A stretch of 64,000 nt of DNA from positions 3,894,001 to 3,958,000 of the forward strand of contig CAMQGK010000318.1 of the NCBI GenBank assembly GCA_947000775.1, given 5' to 3'. The notes beneath the pieces are model-generated. The model made no database searches. It had not been told where the DNA came from and saw nothing but the letters and a program-made list of their open reading frames with translations. The position numbers were made by a program, and so were the translations under genes. This stretch comes from Pterois miles (taxonomy: Eukaryota > Chordata > Actinopteri > Perciformes > Scorpaenidae). Each line of letters starts with the position of its first letter. The first letter of the stretch is position 1. Shown here piece by piece: positions 22,931-34,608 of the stretch.

Positions 22931-24935
22931 GAAAACCCTCTTCAGCCCAAATCTGAAAGATTTAACCGTGGACTGTAACCCAGCGTAAGCACAGTGGAAG
23001 TAGATGAGTTTGTCCTGTGAGTGTATGGTCATATTTCCACTCCACTGTGCGAGTGTCCTTGAGCAAGACACTGAGCCCTGAAATGTTCAGGGCTTCTCTG
23101 ACTGAACCTCCCCTTCAGCCTCCAGTCTCTATAGATGAAAGTCAGTTATGATCTTTGTGGAGATGTGAGGGGGAAGGTGGTATACCACAACATACAGAAT
23201 CATACATAAAATAGCATAGCATATAGCGTATCAGCACATATTATATATACCGTTTCAGTGGAATTGCATCGCTGGAAGCAGCTTGGGTCCATGTTTATCT
23301 TGTCAGGTTATGTCATTCATTACGTTTATCATTGTGAAATGGTCTGTTGTGGTATATGTAGGGTTGGATGGTAGTAGTGTGACAAAATCATGTAAAAAAT
23401 ATTGTGGTTTGCAGAAAATAAATGGTAAGTTAGCTTTTATTTAAATCTGTCGCATTATGGGGTCTTCAGTGTCTTTTTTTTGGAGGGTTGTGTTCTAGTA
23501 AAGCATGGAAAATATCACTCAGTAGATGAATGACTTTCAGTCAGTTTCACCATGTAAACCTGCATCCTTTAGTATGTGTGGTAACATATCAAACTGAGAT
23601 AAAACATTGAGTCATATTTTCACTTTATCCTAAGTGCAGTAGAGCTGCGACTGCACAGTACAGCAAAGCCTAGTAAAATGTCACATAGTGTGGTACACTA
23701 TAAAACAACAAAAAATATAGTATGAATAAATGCAAAAGTGAATAAATACATTTTCTTTGGTACCATCTCCCCAAGGTATAGTATGGTACAGTAGCATAGC
23801 CTAGTATCATGTTGTACAGTATAGTGCAATGTTGGAACTATTATTAGAAAAATAATAAAAATGATTACATGATTGACATAAAAATGAGTAAAACAGAACC
23901 TTTAAATATATTAAAAGCACATTAATATTAGTATATTGACGTTAGTAATACTTTAAAAATAATGTGATATATGCTGGAAAGATTAAGATGAAGTAAAACA
24001 TTACAGTATAGTATAATATAACATAATACACAGTATAGTGAATTTATTTATGAGATACCTGAGGATGTTCAGTAATGACTGAAGCTAACACTGGACCGCA
24101 GACTGTTACCTGTTCAGCCTGAAGTTGAGGCAGCACTGTAGGAATGTGTGTGCATACACTCACGCGTGTGTGCATCAGTACTCGGTTGAACACCGGCGTG
24201 ATAATGGTAGGGACCTCTGTCAGATTCAGGTCCCCATCACAAGCATCCAGCCATCAGGGTTCAAGCTAGATCTGCCCATTAACACGGAGGCCAGAGGATG
24301 CAGGCTATCCACACCAGGAGAGAGAGGGAGAGAGACTGACACAGAGCAGGTCACTCTCTCCCACAGCACGTGCACCAGCCTGCACTTTCCAAGGACATTA
24401 CGGCTCCATTCCACCCGCTCTCCGGTGGCAGGCTATCATTAGTGCGCTTGCAAGAGCCCAGAGAGGTGATAGCAGGGGAATTGTGGGCTTTCATATCCAC
24501 AAGCTGGTCCACAGGATGCCAGGCAGAGTGTGGTAATTTAGCTCAGAGGTGATGGAAAATAGTGGGTTAGTTTAATGACAAGTTTGTGTGGCCATGTAAA
24601 AGCACTCATCAGAGAGTGGGCGATAGAGAGAATGGGTGAGAAGCACCAAAATGAAGAGAGCGAAGGGTCTGTCAGTGTGTTTTTAGAGGAGTGTGTGTGT
24701 GTGTGTGTCCCCTTTTCTTATTAGGGCTCTGTTTTGCTTTTCTAATAGTGTGCCAGCTTACATACCAGTTTGCAGTGGGTTTAGTATTTATTTAACTGAA
24801 AATAAGTCAATGAGATGTCAGGGATAAAACCATATATGCTTCTTCATTTTTTCCTTTTAATTATATTAATTAGAAAAATACTAATATTGGAAATTCAGAG
24901 CAAAAGACACAAATGTAGACAAAAACAAAAGGGTT

Positions 24936-24965
24936 GATTTAATCTGTGATTTCACAGATTAAATC
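24936..24965. repeat. Perfect inverted repeat, 14-bp arms, 2-base spacer
   Basis: GATTTAATCTGTGA at 24936-24949 is followed by TT and its exact reverse complement at 24952-24965. It is not low-complexity and not part of a recognised element. Confidence 0.95.
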
Positions 24966-25410
24966 CAAAGTGATCTATGCATCCATAATAAAGTACTCTG
25001 ACTGATGTTAATGTATTAATTCAAGGCACATTATCTTAAGAGCACCTTCCACATATAGTTTCCTTTTCAAATATATTAATTTGTTAAAGTTGACGCTAAA
25101 AAATGAGTCATGATTTGACGATTAAATGCAGTTATGGTCAGCAAAGTCCTTTTTGATTACGTTTTTATTCTGCAATATAATTAATAAATATCAAATGAAT
25201 GATATTATTGTGTACTACAGTCCGTACCTATTTGCCGTCAGAGTATCTCATAGCACTTCAAATCATAAAAATAGGCTTCAATCTCTCTGCTAATCTTTAT
25301 ATCGAGATAAAGTATAAAGCTCACGGATACATGAATAAAGTCACCTTATATAAATGTTAACCCGTCTTGTATTGTTTATTCATGCATCTAATTCACTTTG
25401 AATTTCATCC

Positions 25411-25411
<1 letters not shown>

Positions 25412-25441
<30 letters not shown>
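25412..25441. repeat. Poly(A) run
   Basis: About 29 consecutive A. No recognisable retroposed sequence immediately precedes it. Confidence 0.9.
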
Positions 25442-25444
<3 letters not shown>

Positions 25445-25822
25445 ATCCTCCATCTCTGTCTCCCTTGGCAACAGGTTATAATCCATAGTTACGAGGAGCG
25501 GTTGCTAGGTGCGTTGCCGAGATACAGACCCTTCTCTCCACTGGCGCTACGTAGGAGGCCACCGGGTCCTTGATGATGGCAGAGAGATGAGGGACGGGTG
25601 AAAGGATGACAGGAGACAGGACAATGAGGACAGGAAATAGACGCACACACCTGACAGAAGCCGTACGAGCATGAGGCACAAAGACGGCGCAGCAGAAAGG
25701 CTGAAAATGAGAGCAGAATGAAAAGTAAACACAAAAAGGATAATGCAACAGTCTAAGTGGGCAATCTGCACACCTCCATTTGCTGCAGCTACATTTTAGT
25801 GTACACTTTTCTGTGTGATCTG

Positions 25823-25823
<1 letters not shown>

Positions 25824-25859
<36 letters not shown>
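25824..25859. repeat. (GT)n microsatellite
   Basis: A pure GT run of 36 bp. Confidence 0.95.
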
Positions 25860-25862
<3 letters not shown>

Positions 25863-26273
25863 CAGTGGAAAAGAGTGGGAGATGGGAATCTCCTTTGACT
25901 CCTTGAAAAGCCTGCTATTATGTAAAAAAAGAGAGATAAAAAAGGTGCACTGATGACTTCAATCACTGAATCCTTTGTGTGTAGTTTTTTTTTGCTGGGG
26001 AGTGGGGAAAAGTGAACAAAAAAACATAATAACAAGGAAAGTTTGAGTGTGGGCAGCACTTCTAAGTTAGGTGTCTTATTGTTGGACATAAATGAGCAAA
26101 TGGCATTATCTTCACCATGTTTGTTAAAAAAAAATCCAAATTTTGTGATTTTGAAACTGTAATGATGAAATCTGAAGCCAGCATGTATTTTTTTGGACAT
26201 GTTCAAGACCTTTATTTGTCCCTGAGAGGGTCAATTGATTCTGCCGTGGCAGCTATAAAAAAAGCTACACAGC

Positions 26274-26786
26274 TAGGGATGCACCCATCTGACTTTTTCA
26301 GCCCTGATACCAACGGCGATACCTGTTTTTGTGTATCGACTGATACCGAGCGCTGATCCAATACCAGTGTTTAATTAATAAGCTGTATGTCTCACTGTGT
26401 GGCAGTGACACTCATTCTTTCATGTGTAAGGCAACATCAGGCTTGACATAAACATAGCGTTGCTAACTTTGTAAAGCAGAATGTAACGCGTCAATATATA
26501 GATATACATTTACTGAATTATTTACTGTTAAAATAATAAATTGCACACCAGAAATTTGGTATAAAATCTTGAAAAAAAAGTTCAGGAATTACAATTCAAG
26601 TGCAAACATTTTTAATACAGAAACACTTTGGTCAAAACTTAAGCAAGAATTCAAATTCCCGTAAACAGTATTTAAACACAGAATTGAATTAAACAGATGG
26701 ACCCCACTGTCATCGATACTTGATCCAGCTATTTGAATCAGTATTGGCCTGATATCCGATCTGGTATCCATATAGGTGCATCCCTA
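26274..26786 (+). mobile_element. hAT-type MITE (TAGGGATGCACC ends), copy A
   Basis: Ends TAGGGATGCACC and GGTGCATCCCTA are exact inverted repeats of 12 bp. Flanks share ACACAG in register (6 of 8), a worn 8-bp target duplication. Internal GATACC-rich ends and the CTCACTGTGTGG...CAACATCAGGCTTGAC core recur inverted at 34139-34608. 513 bp, no transposase. Confidence 0.88.
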
Positions 26787-28384
26787 AACACAGGGTACAT
26801 ACACACATGATAAAAACGTAAATACAAGAGGAAAAAAGGTGAACACGTGAATTGCAAATGGAATATTAGTGAAAAAAAAAGAAAGGAGGGAGAAACAGGC
26901 TTGGATGGAGATGTGCTGATGCTCACCTATACTTTCCAGAGGTTAGCAGTGAGCTGGCGGAGGGTATGAAAGAGAAGTGATATGTTAGTTTTGTGTAATG
27001 GTCGTGTGAGGCGGGAACCGGAGGGCAGGGGTGGCTGCTGTCAGATATAATGGTTTCTGCCTTCTTTAACAACTGTTTGCCGTACAGTTGTGTGTTGGAC
27101 CTGTTAGACGTTTCCACATATTCCCACAGATGTTGCTCACAGAGACAGTAACAGCTCTCTGTTTATTACCGCTCATGGCCATATAACCACCTGAGTTACA
27201 CAAGCTGTCATTTTTCTTTGTTTTTTCTGAGGCTGATCCGATTAGTATGGTGATGATAGAAACCCATGGGAGTGCTTACTCTTGGCGAGTTTTCTTGTTG
27301 GTGGATAGAAAGAGTGTTCTTTGGTGCTGAAGCTGCAGGGAGCCATCTGCCGCTCCCAGCTCCGATTATCCCGGTCCTCTCCCCCAGGGGGCAGTAGCGC
27401 CGTACACACCGCCACTCTGCTCATTTCCGCCTTTTGAGATCAAAGGCACAGTGCTTCTGCAAGCCGAAAACAGCCACCGTCGGCCCTCTCGTCCGTCTAC
27501 CTCAGGACAAGTTTTCAGCAGTTTTTATATGTATATATTTAAAAAAAAAAAAAAAAAGGGATATCAACATGGTGTCACAGAATGAGAAGCCGACCTCAAA
27601 AGCAAAGCTCTGCTTTGAGTAGGTAGTGCAGCTCCACCGTGCCCGTCGCCTCTGACAATGTTATTAGGAAGATAATTCTCGCAAGCAAATAAACAGTGTG
27701 TAACACCCCTTGTGAATTTTCCTTTTAGGTTGGGTTATTGTGTGTGTATTTCACTGATATTGTGTCATCTGGTGCGGGAGCAAATATCAGGGTTAGTTAG
27801 AGGTGAGGCTTTTGATCTCCTTTGAGAGAACAACTGAGAGGGTTTATACGTGATCACGAGCAACTCTTTACATTCAATTGAAATTCACCTACATCAGTCA
27901 CCAAATGACAGCGGGTGAAATATAAAAATGCAATACCACATTTGTCAGTTCACAAACATCTAATTTTGTCAGAGTTGGTAGAATACCTTATCTGCACCCT
28001 CATGTCTGTCAGTTTTATTTCAATTCAAGTAAGTAATTCAAGAGTCATGAGACTCGTAAGAAGTATTAAAATGCTCTAAAATGTGTTGTTATTAATGGAA
28101 TTTAATGAATTTAAAATCTCAGTTGTTGGCTGCCCAGTGTGATTGCTTTGAGGTCTTAATGCATCCAAACAAAAGGAATAAAATCGAATAAAAGATACAC
28201 TAATTAACTGCTTATTAGACTGTGATTTGCACTTTTTTTGCTGAAAGAAATAATCAAATTAAGAAAAGAAAATATGCAAAAATACAAGAGACTGCTTTTT
28301 GTTAAGCTGCTTATTTTTTTTTTTTAATCACTGAGTTAAAAATGCGTTATGAAAGGTAATGTAAATAGCATTGGATTAAAGCTG

Positions 28385-28600
28385 GACCTCTGGCTCGGTA
28401 TCTGTCCTTCAGCTCAGCAGCCTCTTCACACTGTAGGCTTTGCTTTGAGCAGAGACCCCTGTTGGTTGATTGGAATGACTTCCCTAATTGGATTCAATTC
28501 CTAATTGAAACGTAATAAAAATGCATCAGTAGACGTGGCGCCAACAATTACCTCATGCAAATCTCCTGATGAATTGACGTGAGGGGCGTAATTGCAGCTG
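28385..28600. promoter_or_regulatory. Enhancer-like block with octamer ATGCAAAT
   Basis: A POU octamer ATGCAAAT at 28555-28562 sits beside CCTAATTGGATTCAATTCC, CTAATTGAAACGTAAT, CAACAATTACC and GGGGCGTAATTGCAGC. Dense ATTA/AATTG cores plus an octamer in unique sequence are typical of vertebrate developmental enhancers. This is inference from motifs alone. Confidence 0.35.
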
Positions 28601-28987
28601 CTAAAAAAAAAAAAAACAAGAAAAAAAGAAAATGCATTGATTTCTCCTGGAATAACATCAATTCAAATCACTTCACACTCACGCTTCAGCCTGCGTGCGG
28701 AAAGCATTTGTCACCGCTCAGTGTCCCCGTTTGGAGGTATACAGGAAAAAAAAAAATGGAAACATCTGCACCCTGTCACGCGGGTACCGTCAAAATGATT
28801 GTGCTTGTGCGAGGCTGTGTATCAAATGCGCTACATCTATGCATATGCAATAAAGTCTTCTCAACACTTGGAGGAGGGAAACAAAAGGACAAAACGTCTT
28901 TGTTCTTTGCTTCTGTTTTCACTCGCATGGTGCACGGGTTATGACTTTCTTTGGTTTGTAGAGCAAACATATTCTGCCGGGGATGTA

Positions 28988-28988
<1 letters not shown>

Positions 28989-29041
<53 letters not shown>
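28989..29041. repeat. (CA)n microsatellite
   Basis: A pure CA run of about 52 bp. Confidence 0.95.
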
Positions 29042-29044
<3 letters not shown>

Positions 29045-29548
29045 ACGGATGAATACAGCTGGAGTAACAAGAAATAAAACCAGATACACACAGAAAGGAA
29101 CACTGACGGCTTTGATTCTTCCCTCCACCAAATGCTCTGAACATTATTCGTCTGTCAGCTGATCGGGGTTGGCAGTCTAGAGAGAAAGGGTTAAAGCATC
29201 TTCTGAGTTATTGCCTACCGCCGTAGTCATAGCAACAGGTTAATAAGTAGCTTCTCTGATCTCCCTCTGTTGCTGCACAGGTTGCTAAGATACAAATAGC
29301 ATTGTGGACCCAGTGGACTGAACTGCGAACATCTTTTGATAAGAATGAACTTTAAACATTTAAAAGTAATGTGGAAAGCAAAGAGAAGCTGTACGGAATG
29401 TAAAGGGGGGAAAACTCCAGCATTACACCTTCAAACGTAGTGATTGCATCTACCACATATGACCTACCTGGGCCTTAAAAAAAGAACACAGCAAAACAAA
29501 ACTGAACACTTGCTAAATTCAGCTACCTCATACCTCGGAGGCTACTGG

Positions 29549-29578
29549 TTGGCCCGTGTCTAAAGGTAAACGGGCCAA
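29549..29578. repeat. Short GC-rich hairpin
   Basis: TTGGCCCGT at 29549-29557 and its exact reverse complement ACGGGCCAA at 29570-29578 are separated by 12 bases. Probably part of an old MITE; no element ends are identified. Confidence 0.6.
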
Positions 29579-30434
29579 TCAGCTTTGGAACAGAGTGGCT
29601 GTTCCTAGACGCGTGTGCGAAACCAAGGGCAAATTAAAGCATTGCCTCTGAGTTGCATCATTCTCCCCCCACAGCTCTATTAGTAGGCTAGCCACAATGT
29701 CTCTTTACGAGAGCTACTCTCAGAGCAGAATTAGGCACACTTCCCTGCAGTGATATGTCTTTTTATGAACCACACTGGCATCATGTGTGCCAGTTCCTAC
29801 AGGAGCAAGCTGCGGTTGAATTACTGGGAGAAATGCACGTCTGGATGCCTCTATTCCTTCGCAAAGTGACGTAACAGCAGAGCAGCAGTAAGATGTTGAA
29901 CTTGTTAATGTGATTCTGGCTTGATGAATTGCTCAGACATAAAGATAAATGGGAATCAGGGTCGACAGTCTCAATGCTGATTTGAAAAGATGAAAAATAG
30001 CCGGTTCCCTCACCTTTCTGTTATTATCTTAACTTTTTTTTTTTGTCCTCTGCCCGCGTCTCCTTTCCCCCGTCGAGCAATAGAAGCAGCAAAGTGCATT
30101 GATTCAAAAAGACGGACCATCCACACTGACACAACAAACGAACAAACAAACGGACAGCTTGACTGGAGGAAGCTGTGAGGCCGCAGTAGGGAGCACTGGA
30201 GTCGTTTTTGATGATAATGCTTGATCCCTCTGTTCTCTCCGTCACTGGGCCTTGTGCTTTCACTTCGGCTCAGTTCAGCTGTCAGCCAACAACAGCTACT
30301 CACTCAAGCGCCCGGCGTGCACGCGCACGAGCTCACGCGCACCACTCGCACAATATCGGAGGAGGCAGGATTGTGTCCGTGCTTGTACATAATCATTACA
30401 AACTGTGATGGAACATATGATAGTCCAATAAAAC

Positions 30435-30435
<1 letters not shown>

Positions 30436-30480
<45 letters not shown>
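30436..30480. repeat. (GT)n microsatellite
   Basis: A pure GT run of 45 bp. Confidence 0.95.
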
Positions 30481-30482
<2 letters not shown>

Positions 30483-30736
30483 TGTGTTTCAGGAATTAGT
30501 AACTATCCATGTGTGGTAATTTAGACGCTTATGAGGAGCAATAATTGTGTATTTGTGTGATTAAGACAGTAATCAGAAAGTAATGACACTTCAGTGTGAT
30601 TTATGAGAACGGATGGAATTTCACAGCTGAAAGGTGGCAGGTTAAACAACATTGACCCGCCAAATACCAAGAGAGATTTAAACAAAGGCCAGGGCTAATG
30701 CATCAGCTAAACAAGGGGGGCTGGAGAGGAGAGTGG

Positions 30737-30739
<3 letters not shown>

Positions 30740-30776
<37 letters not shown>
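30740..30776. repeat. (GT)n microsatellite
   Basis: A pure GT run of about 37 bp. Confidence 0.95.
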
Positions 30777-30777
<1 letters not shown>

Positions 30778-31738
30778 GCAGAGCTTCGGACAGCGTGAGG
30801 TGTCTGGAGGTCATATAAACCTTTTGAGACAAGAGGGGATGATGAGGTTATTGTACTTACTTCTGGTGGGTGAAGAGCAAGTACAGAAGTGTTTCACTAT
30901 TAGGAAAAAAATCCTCTTGGTTTATTAAAATGATGCACTAGATTTTAGCAGATTTTGACATCACGAAACTCACCACATTAGTAAAGAAAACGAACGACCA
31001 AATGTGGATTTATGTGGCTCTAACCACAACAGTATTATTCTGCGTCCATCTACAGATGAAAGGAACGCTCTCCCCAATACCGATTATAGGCTCCCTGCTC
31101 CCACCGGGCTCCACGCTGGTTTGGGTTCATTCAATCTCAGCCTTGATTACTCGATTGGACTCATTGATTGAAGTGGAACTTTAATGACCTATTATCTCAA
31201 GTGTTAATCAGGTGTCGACAGACAGCTCTCTGTGGGACCGTTCAGGGCTGAGGGCCAGAATGGACAGAACTGGCCGGACTCCCGCCGCTCAGATGAGTCA
31301 AGGGGTCGAACGGCACACGGCGCAGCCGCGCCGCTCGACAAGTTTCCTTCTGGAGCGCAGTCTGTGCACCGCGGTGACGTCCTCTTCGGTTTGCCCCGGC
31401 CGTCTATGACTCACATGTTTTCGATGCCTTTTTTAAAAAAATTTTTAATGCGCTCATTCTCACTCATATTCTCTTTCCTTGTTACAGTTTTACCACCCTG
31501 TGAATTACCACAAAATGAGACAGGAGGAAATTGAGATATAAAAATGGAGTCCTCTATGAAGTGCGTGCTCTTGATGTGTTCTTCTCATTTCATTTTGTAT
31601 CTATGAAATATAGTTAAGTACATTTAGAGGGGCTGTGTTAACCTTGTGGAATATTACTTATTGGAAAGACCAGTGGTTTTAATAGGAATAGGGCTACGAG
31701 TAAGAACAGTGGTAGTACAAGCTGAGTTTGGAATGAAA

Positions 31739-32041
31739 TAGGGCTGCAACTAACATTGTTGATTAATCTGTTGATTATTTTCTCAATCCATTAGTTGTTT
31801 GGTCCATAAAATGTCAGAAAATGGTGAAACATGTTGATCAGTGCTTCCCAAGATGACATCCTCAAATGTCTTGTTTTGACCACAACTCAAAGATGTTCAG
31901 TTCAGTCGTATAGGAGAAAAGAAACCAGAAAATATTCACATTTAAGAAGCAGGATTCAGAGAATTTTGACTTTTTTTCTTAAAAAATTACTTAAATATTA
32001 ATTGATTTTCAAAATAGTTGGCGATTAATTTAACTGTCCCA
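31739..32041 (+). mobile_element. TAGGGCTGCAACTAAC MITE, copy A (right end lost)
   Basis: The sequence follows a very common fish MITE: TAGGGCTGCAACTAAC, TTGATTATTTTCTCAATCC, TTTGGTCCATAAAATGTCAG, AAAATGGTGAAACATG, CTCAAATGTCTTGTTTTG, CCAGAAAATATTCACATTT, AAATAGTTGGCGATTAATTT. The expected closing inverted repeat is missing. A shorter copy is at 56358-56572. Noncoding. Confidence 0.85.
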
Positions 32042-34138
32042 TCTACCCTGACTTCCCTCCTACGCAGCATTTGCAGCACTTATACTTCCTTATGTGGATT
32101 ACTTACGATTTGATTATGTGGGATACTGGTATATACGTATTACAGTACATTTATTTTTCGTAGGTAACGGTGTATGAGAACAGCTTGAATTGATAAATGG
32201 TCGATTAATGTGGTCAGCCATGTCCCTACTGTCTTATATTTCTCTAAACTGGCTTCATCACAAATTAATATATTTGAATCATGAGGCTTTTTGAGGCAGA
32301 TTCAACAAGGAACCCTTATGTGTTTTGTTGATTCTTTGCTCATATTATGTAAGAAATCAGCATATATTTAACTGCATATTTGATTGTTGCCTTGCGTGGT
32401 TTTCTTTGTCAGGTTGCTCTTTAGAAATAAAGTGAATTGTGGTGTTAAAGTAAAGAAAAAAATCTGTAATTGCAGACCCTTAACAGGAATAAGCAACTTA
32501 AATTTCACATGCAACTTAAACGTGTCTGTTTCCCGTCTAATAGTTTTTACGTTGATCGTAGCAAATGTACTTCGTGCATTCCTGTCTAAATCTCAACCTA
32601 AATCTCTTTTGTCTCCCCCCTCGCCTCCTGCTGCTCCTCTCTCTTTAATTATCTCCCTTTTCAATCCCAGCATCTTCAACTCTCATCAATGCTTCTTAAT
32701 TTCTATCAATACCACTGCAGCCTAAGCTCTCCCCACACCTGTCCAGTCACCATGGCAACCTCACCTCTGACAGCAAAGAGCTCTGTAAGACACGGCGTGC
32801 TGTATTCCCCTTGATTAGATATTGATTAAGCTTTTGTAATACATAATAGGATCAAAGGGATTGTGTAGCGTTGCTTACCCAGGTCTTCTCCACACTTTCA
32901 TTTAGTTATAATCTTTTGTTATTTCAGAATCTGAATGTTTAGACGAATGGGACTGAAATTTTCCACCCTTTGTTGTAGCCATCCAGATCCTCCTTCAGGG
33001 ACCTTTTTTAAAAAACAATACACATATATATGTTTTACAGAAGAGGAGAAGAGGAGGCTTGAAGACTGTATGCAAATCTGCAATTTAAAGACAACATTGA
33101 CAGCACATTCAGGTTTCTGAGTGGCGTGGCTTGTGCTTAGTGTTGGCAACATGTTTCCCATTAAAGAACATGCTAATAGGCCCGTCGGACTGTGCAGAGG
33201 CTCCCGAATGCTTGAGTGTCCCTAATGGATGCATTGATAGATTAATGGACGATAAAAGTCAAATGCTAAATGCATGGTAAGTGACAAGTGATAAGTCAGT
33301 ATGGTAAATATTTGTGTAGGACACAGTTAAGGAGCTGAAAGGCCATTATACACGATTACCTCCAAATAAGCCATTCCCTGGTATAATAAGGCACATAGCA
33401 TGAATTTAAATGCGTCAAAGTGATGACCTAGAGTGCATCTCGGTCAGTTATATATGTTATAATAGTGGTGTCAAAAGAATAAGGAAGACATGATAGAACA
33501 TGTTTGCTTCATCATAAATCATTCAGTTGATATTTATGTTCCATGAGAAGAAAAATAGTATAGTATGAATATCGATAATAATGATGAGTGTTCACAGTAA
33601 TCATGTGTTTATTTTTAGCTGCCAGATTTAAGGTACAGTTCCAAAAGATGACATAGATAACAGAGTAGTAACGTAGTTTTGGTTACCTGTGCAAAGCAGA
33701 GTTTGAAAAATCCAGATCACTGCGTGATTGTTCCACGTGTCATGAACACACATTTTAGGCTTTTCGTGTGTCATTTTTACACATAGAGATGCCACGCAAC
33801 AAAACTACGGTGACATCTGCAGTTAGGTTGAGGCAACAAAATCACTCACTTAAGTTTAGGCAACAAAACCCCTTAAGTTCAGGAAAAAATGTCACTGAGG
33901 GCCTTAAAATAACTAATGTATGTAAACAACATGAGTATGGAAAACATGTCTCAAACCTCCCTAAAAAATTACAAAACAAAACAAAATACCGGTCTCCTGG
34001 TTGTTTGTTGGACCCATCCACTTTGTCACCCGCCTGCCATAAGCAACCTTTCTCATTTTTATTCTACGTGACTTGCTCTGAGCGTAGCATATTTCCACAA
34101 ATGCATTTACACTGCAGTCAGTACAGACTACATGACGT
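32042..34138. other. No gene recognised
   Basis: Unique sequence. The part at 32740-32880 (GCCACCATGGCAACC-like text, TTGATTAGATATTGATTAAGC) looks mildly conserved. ORFs of 113 and 142 codons have no domain or exon evidence. Confidence 0.45.
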
Positions 34139-34608
34139 TAAGGATTCACCAATACCGATACTGGGTCAGATATCGGGCCAATATTTGCTCACATAGCTGG
34201 ATTGGTGACTGTGGAGCCGATCTATTCAATTCACTTCTTTTTTTTATATACTATAATATCCTGGAATTGTAATGCCTCTTTAAGTTTTGACCAAATTGTT
34301 GCTGTATTAAAAAGATTTACGTTTTAATTGTAATTCCTTTAAATTTTGAAGATTTTTTTACCTCGTTAATGATTTATTATTTTAATAATAAATACCAATT
34401 CAGTAAATGTATAAATTTGTATATATTTATGAGGAAACCAATGTTTAAGTCAAGCCTGACGTTGCCATACACAAAAAAGAATGATTCCAGTCCACACAAT
34501 GAGACTTACAGCTTATGAATTAAACACTAGTATCGGATCCGTGCTCGGTATCCGCCCACGTATCGCTATCGGTATCTGCACTGAAAAAGTTGGATCAGTG
34601 CATCCCTA
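34139..34608 (-). mobile_element. hAT-type MITE (TAGGGATGCACC ends), copy B
   Basis: The right end GTGCATCCCTA at 34598-34608 is clear; the left end TAAGGATTCACC is worn. Flanking octamers CATGACGT (34131-34138) and CATGGCGT (34609-34616) agree at 7 of 8 positions, an 8-bp target duplication. Relative to 26274-26786 the internal sequence is inverted (AAGTCAAGCCTGACGTTGCC). 470 bp. Confidence 0.87.

Larger units (their letters stand above)
20891..26273. other. Noncoding flank with two enhancer-like blocks
   Basis: Mostly unique AT-rich DNA, with A/T runs at 21588-21607 and 25412-25441. The part 23190-24040 is rich in TATAGTA-type words. A piece at 23040-23165 (GTCCTTGAGCAAGACACTGA) is a SINE-like fragment. 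Two blocks, about 21010-21300 and 22640-22930, look like conserved noncoding elements. No exon is supported. Confidence 0.5.
26787..31738. other. Noncoding flank with microsatellites and an enhancer-like block
   Basis: Unique AT-rich DNA with CA/GT tracts at 28989-29041, 30436-30480 and 30740-30776 and short A runs. A conserved-looking block lies at 28385-28600. The ORFs at 27242-27424, 30010-30303 and 31212-31534 have no motifs and are not called. Confidence 0.5.

Noticed and set aside
33768..34196. 142-codon ORF
   Set aside because: It runs into the hAT element at 34139 and shows no conserved domain.
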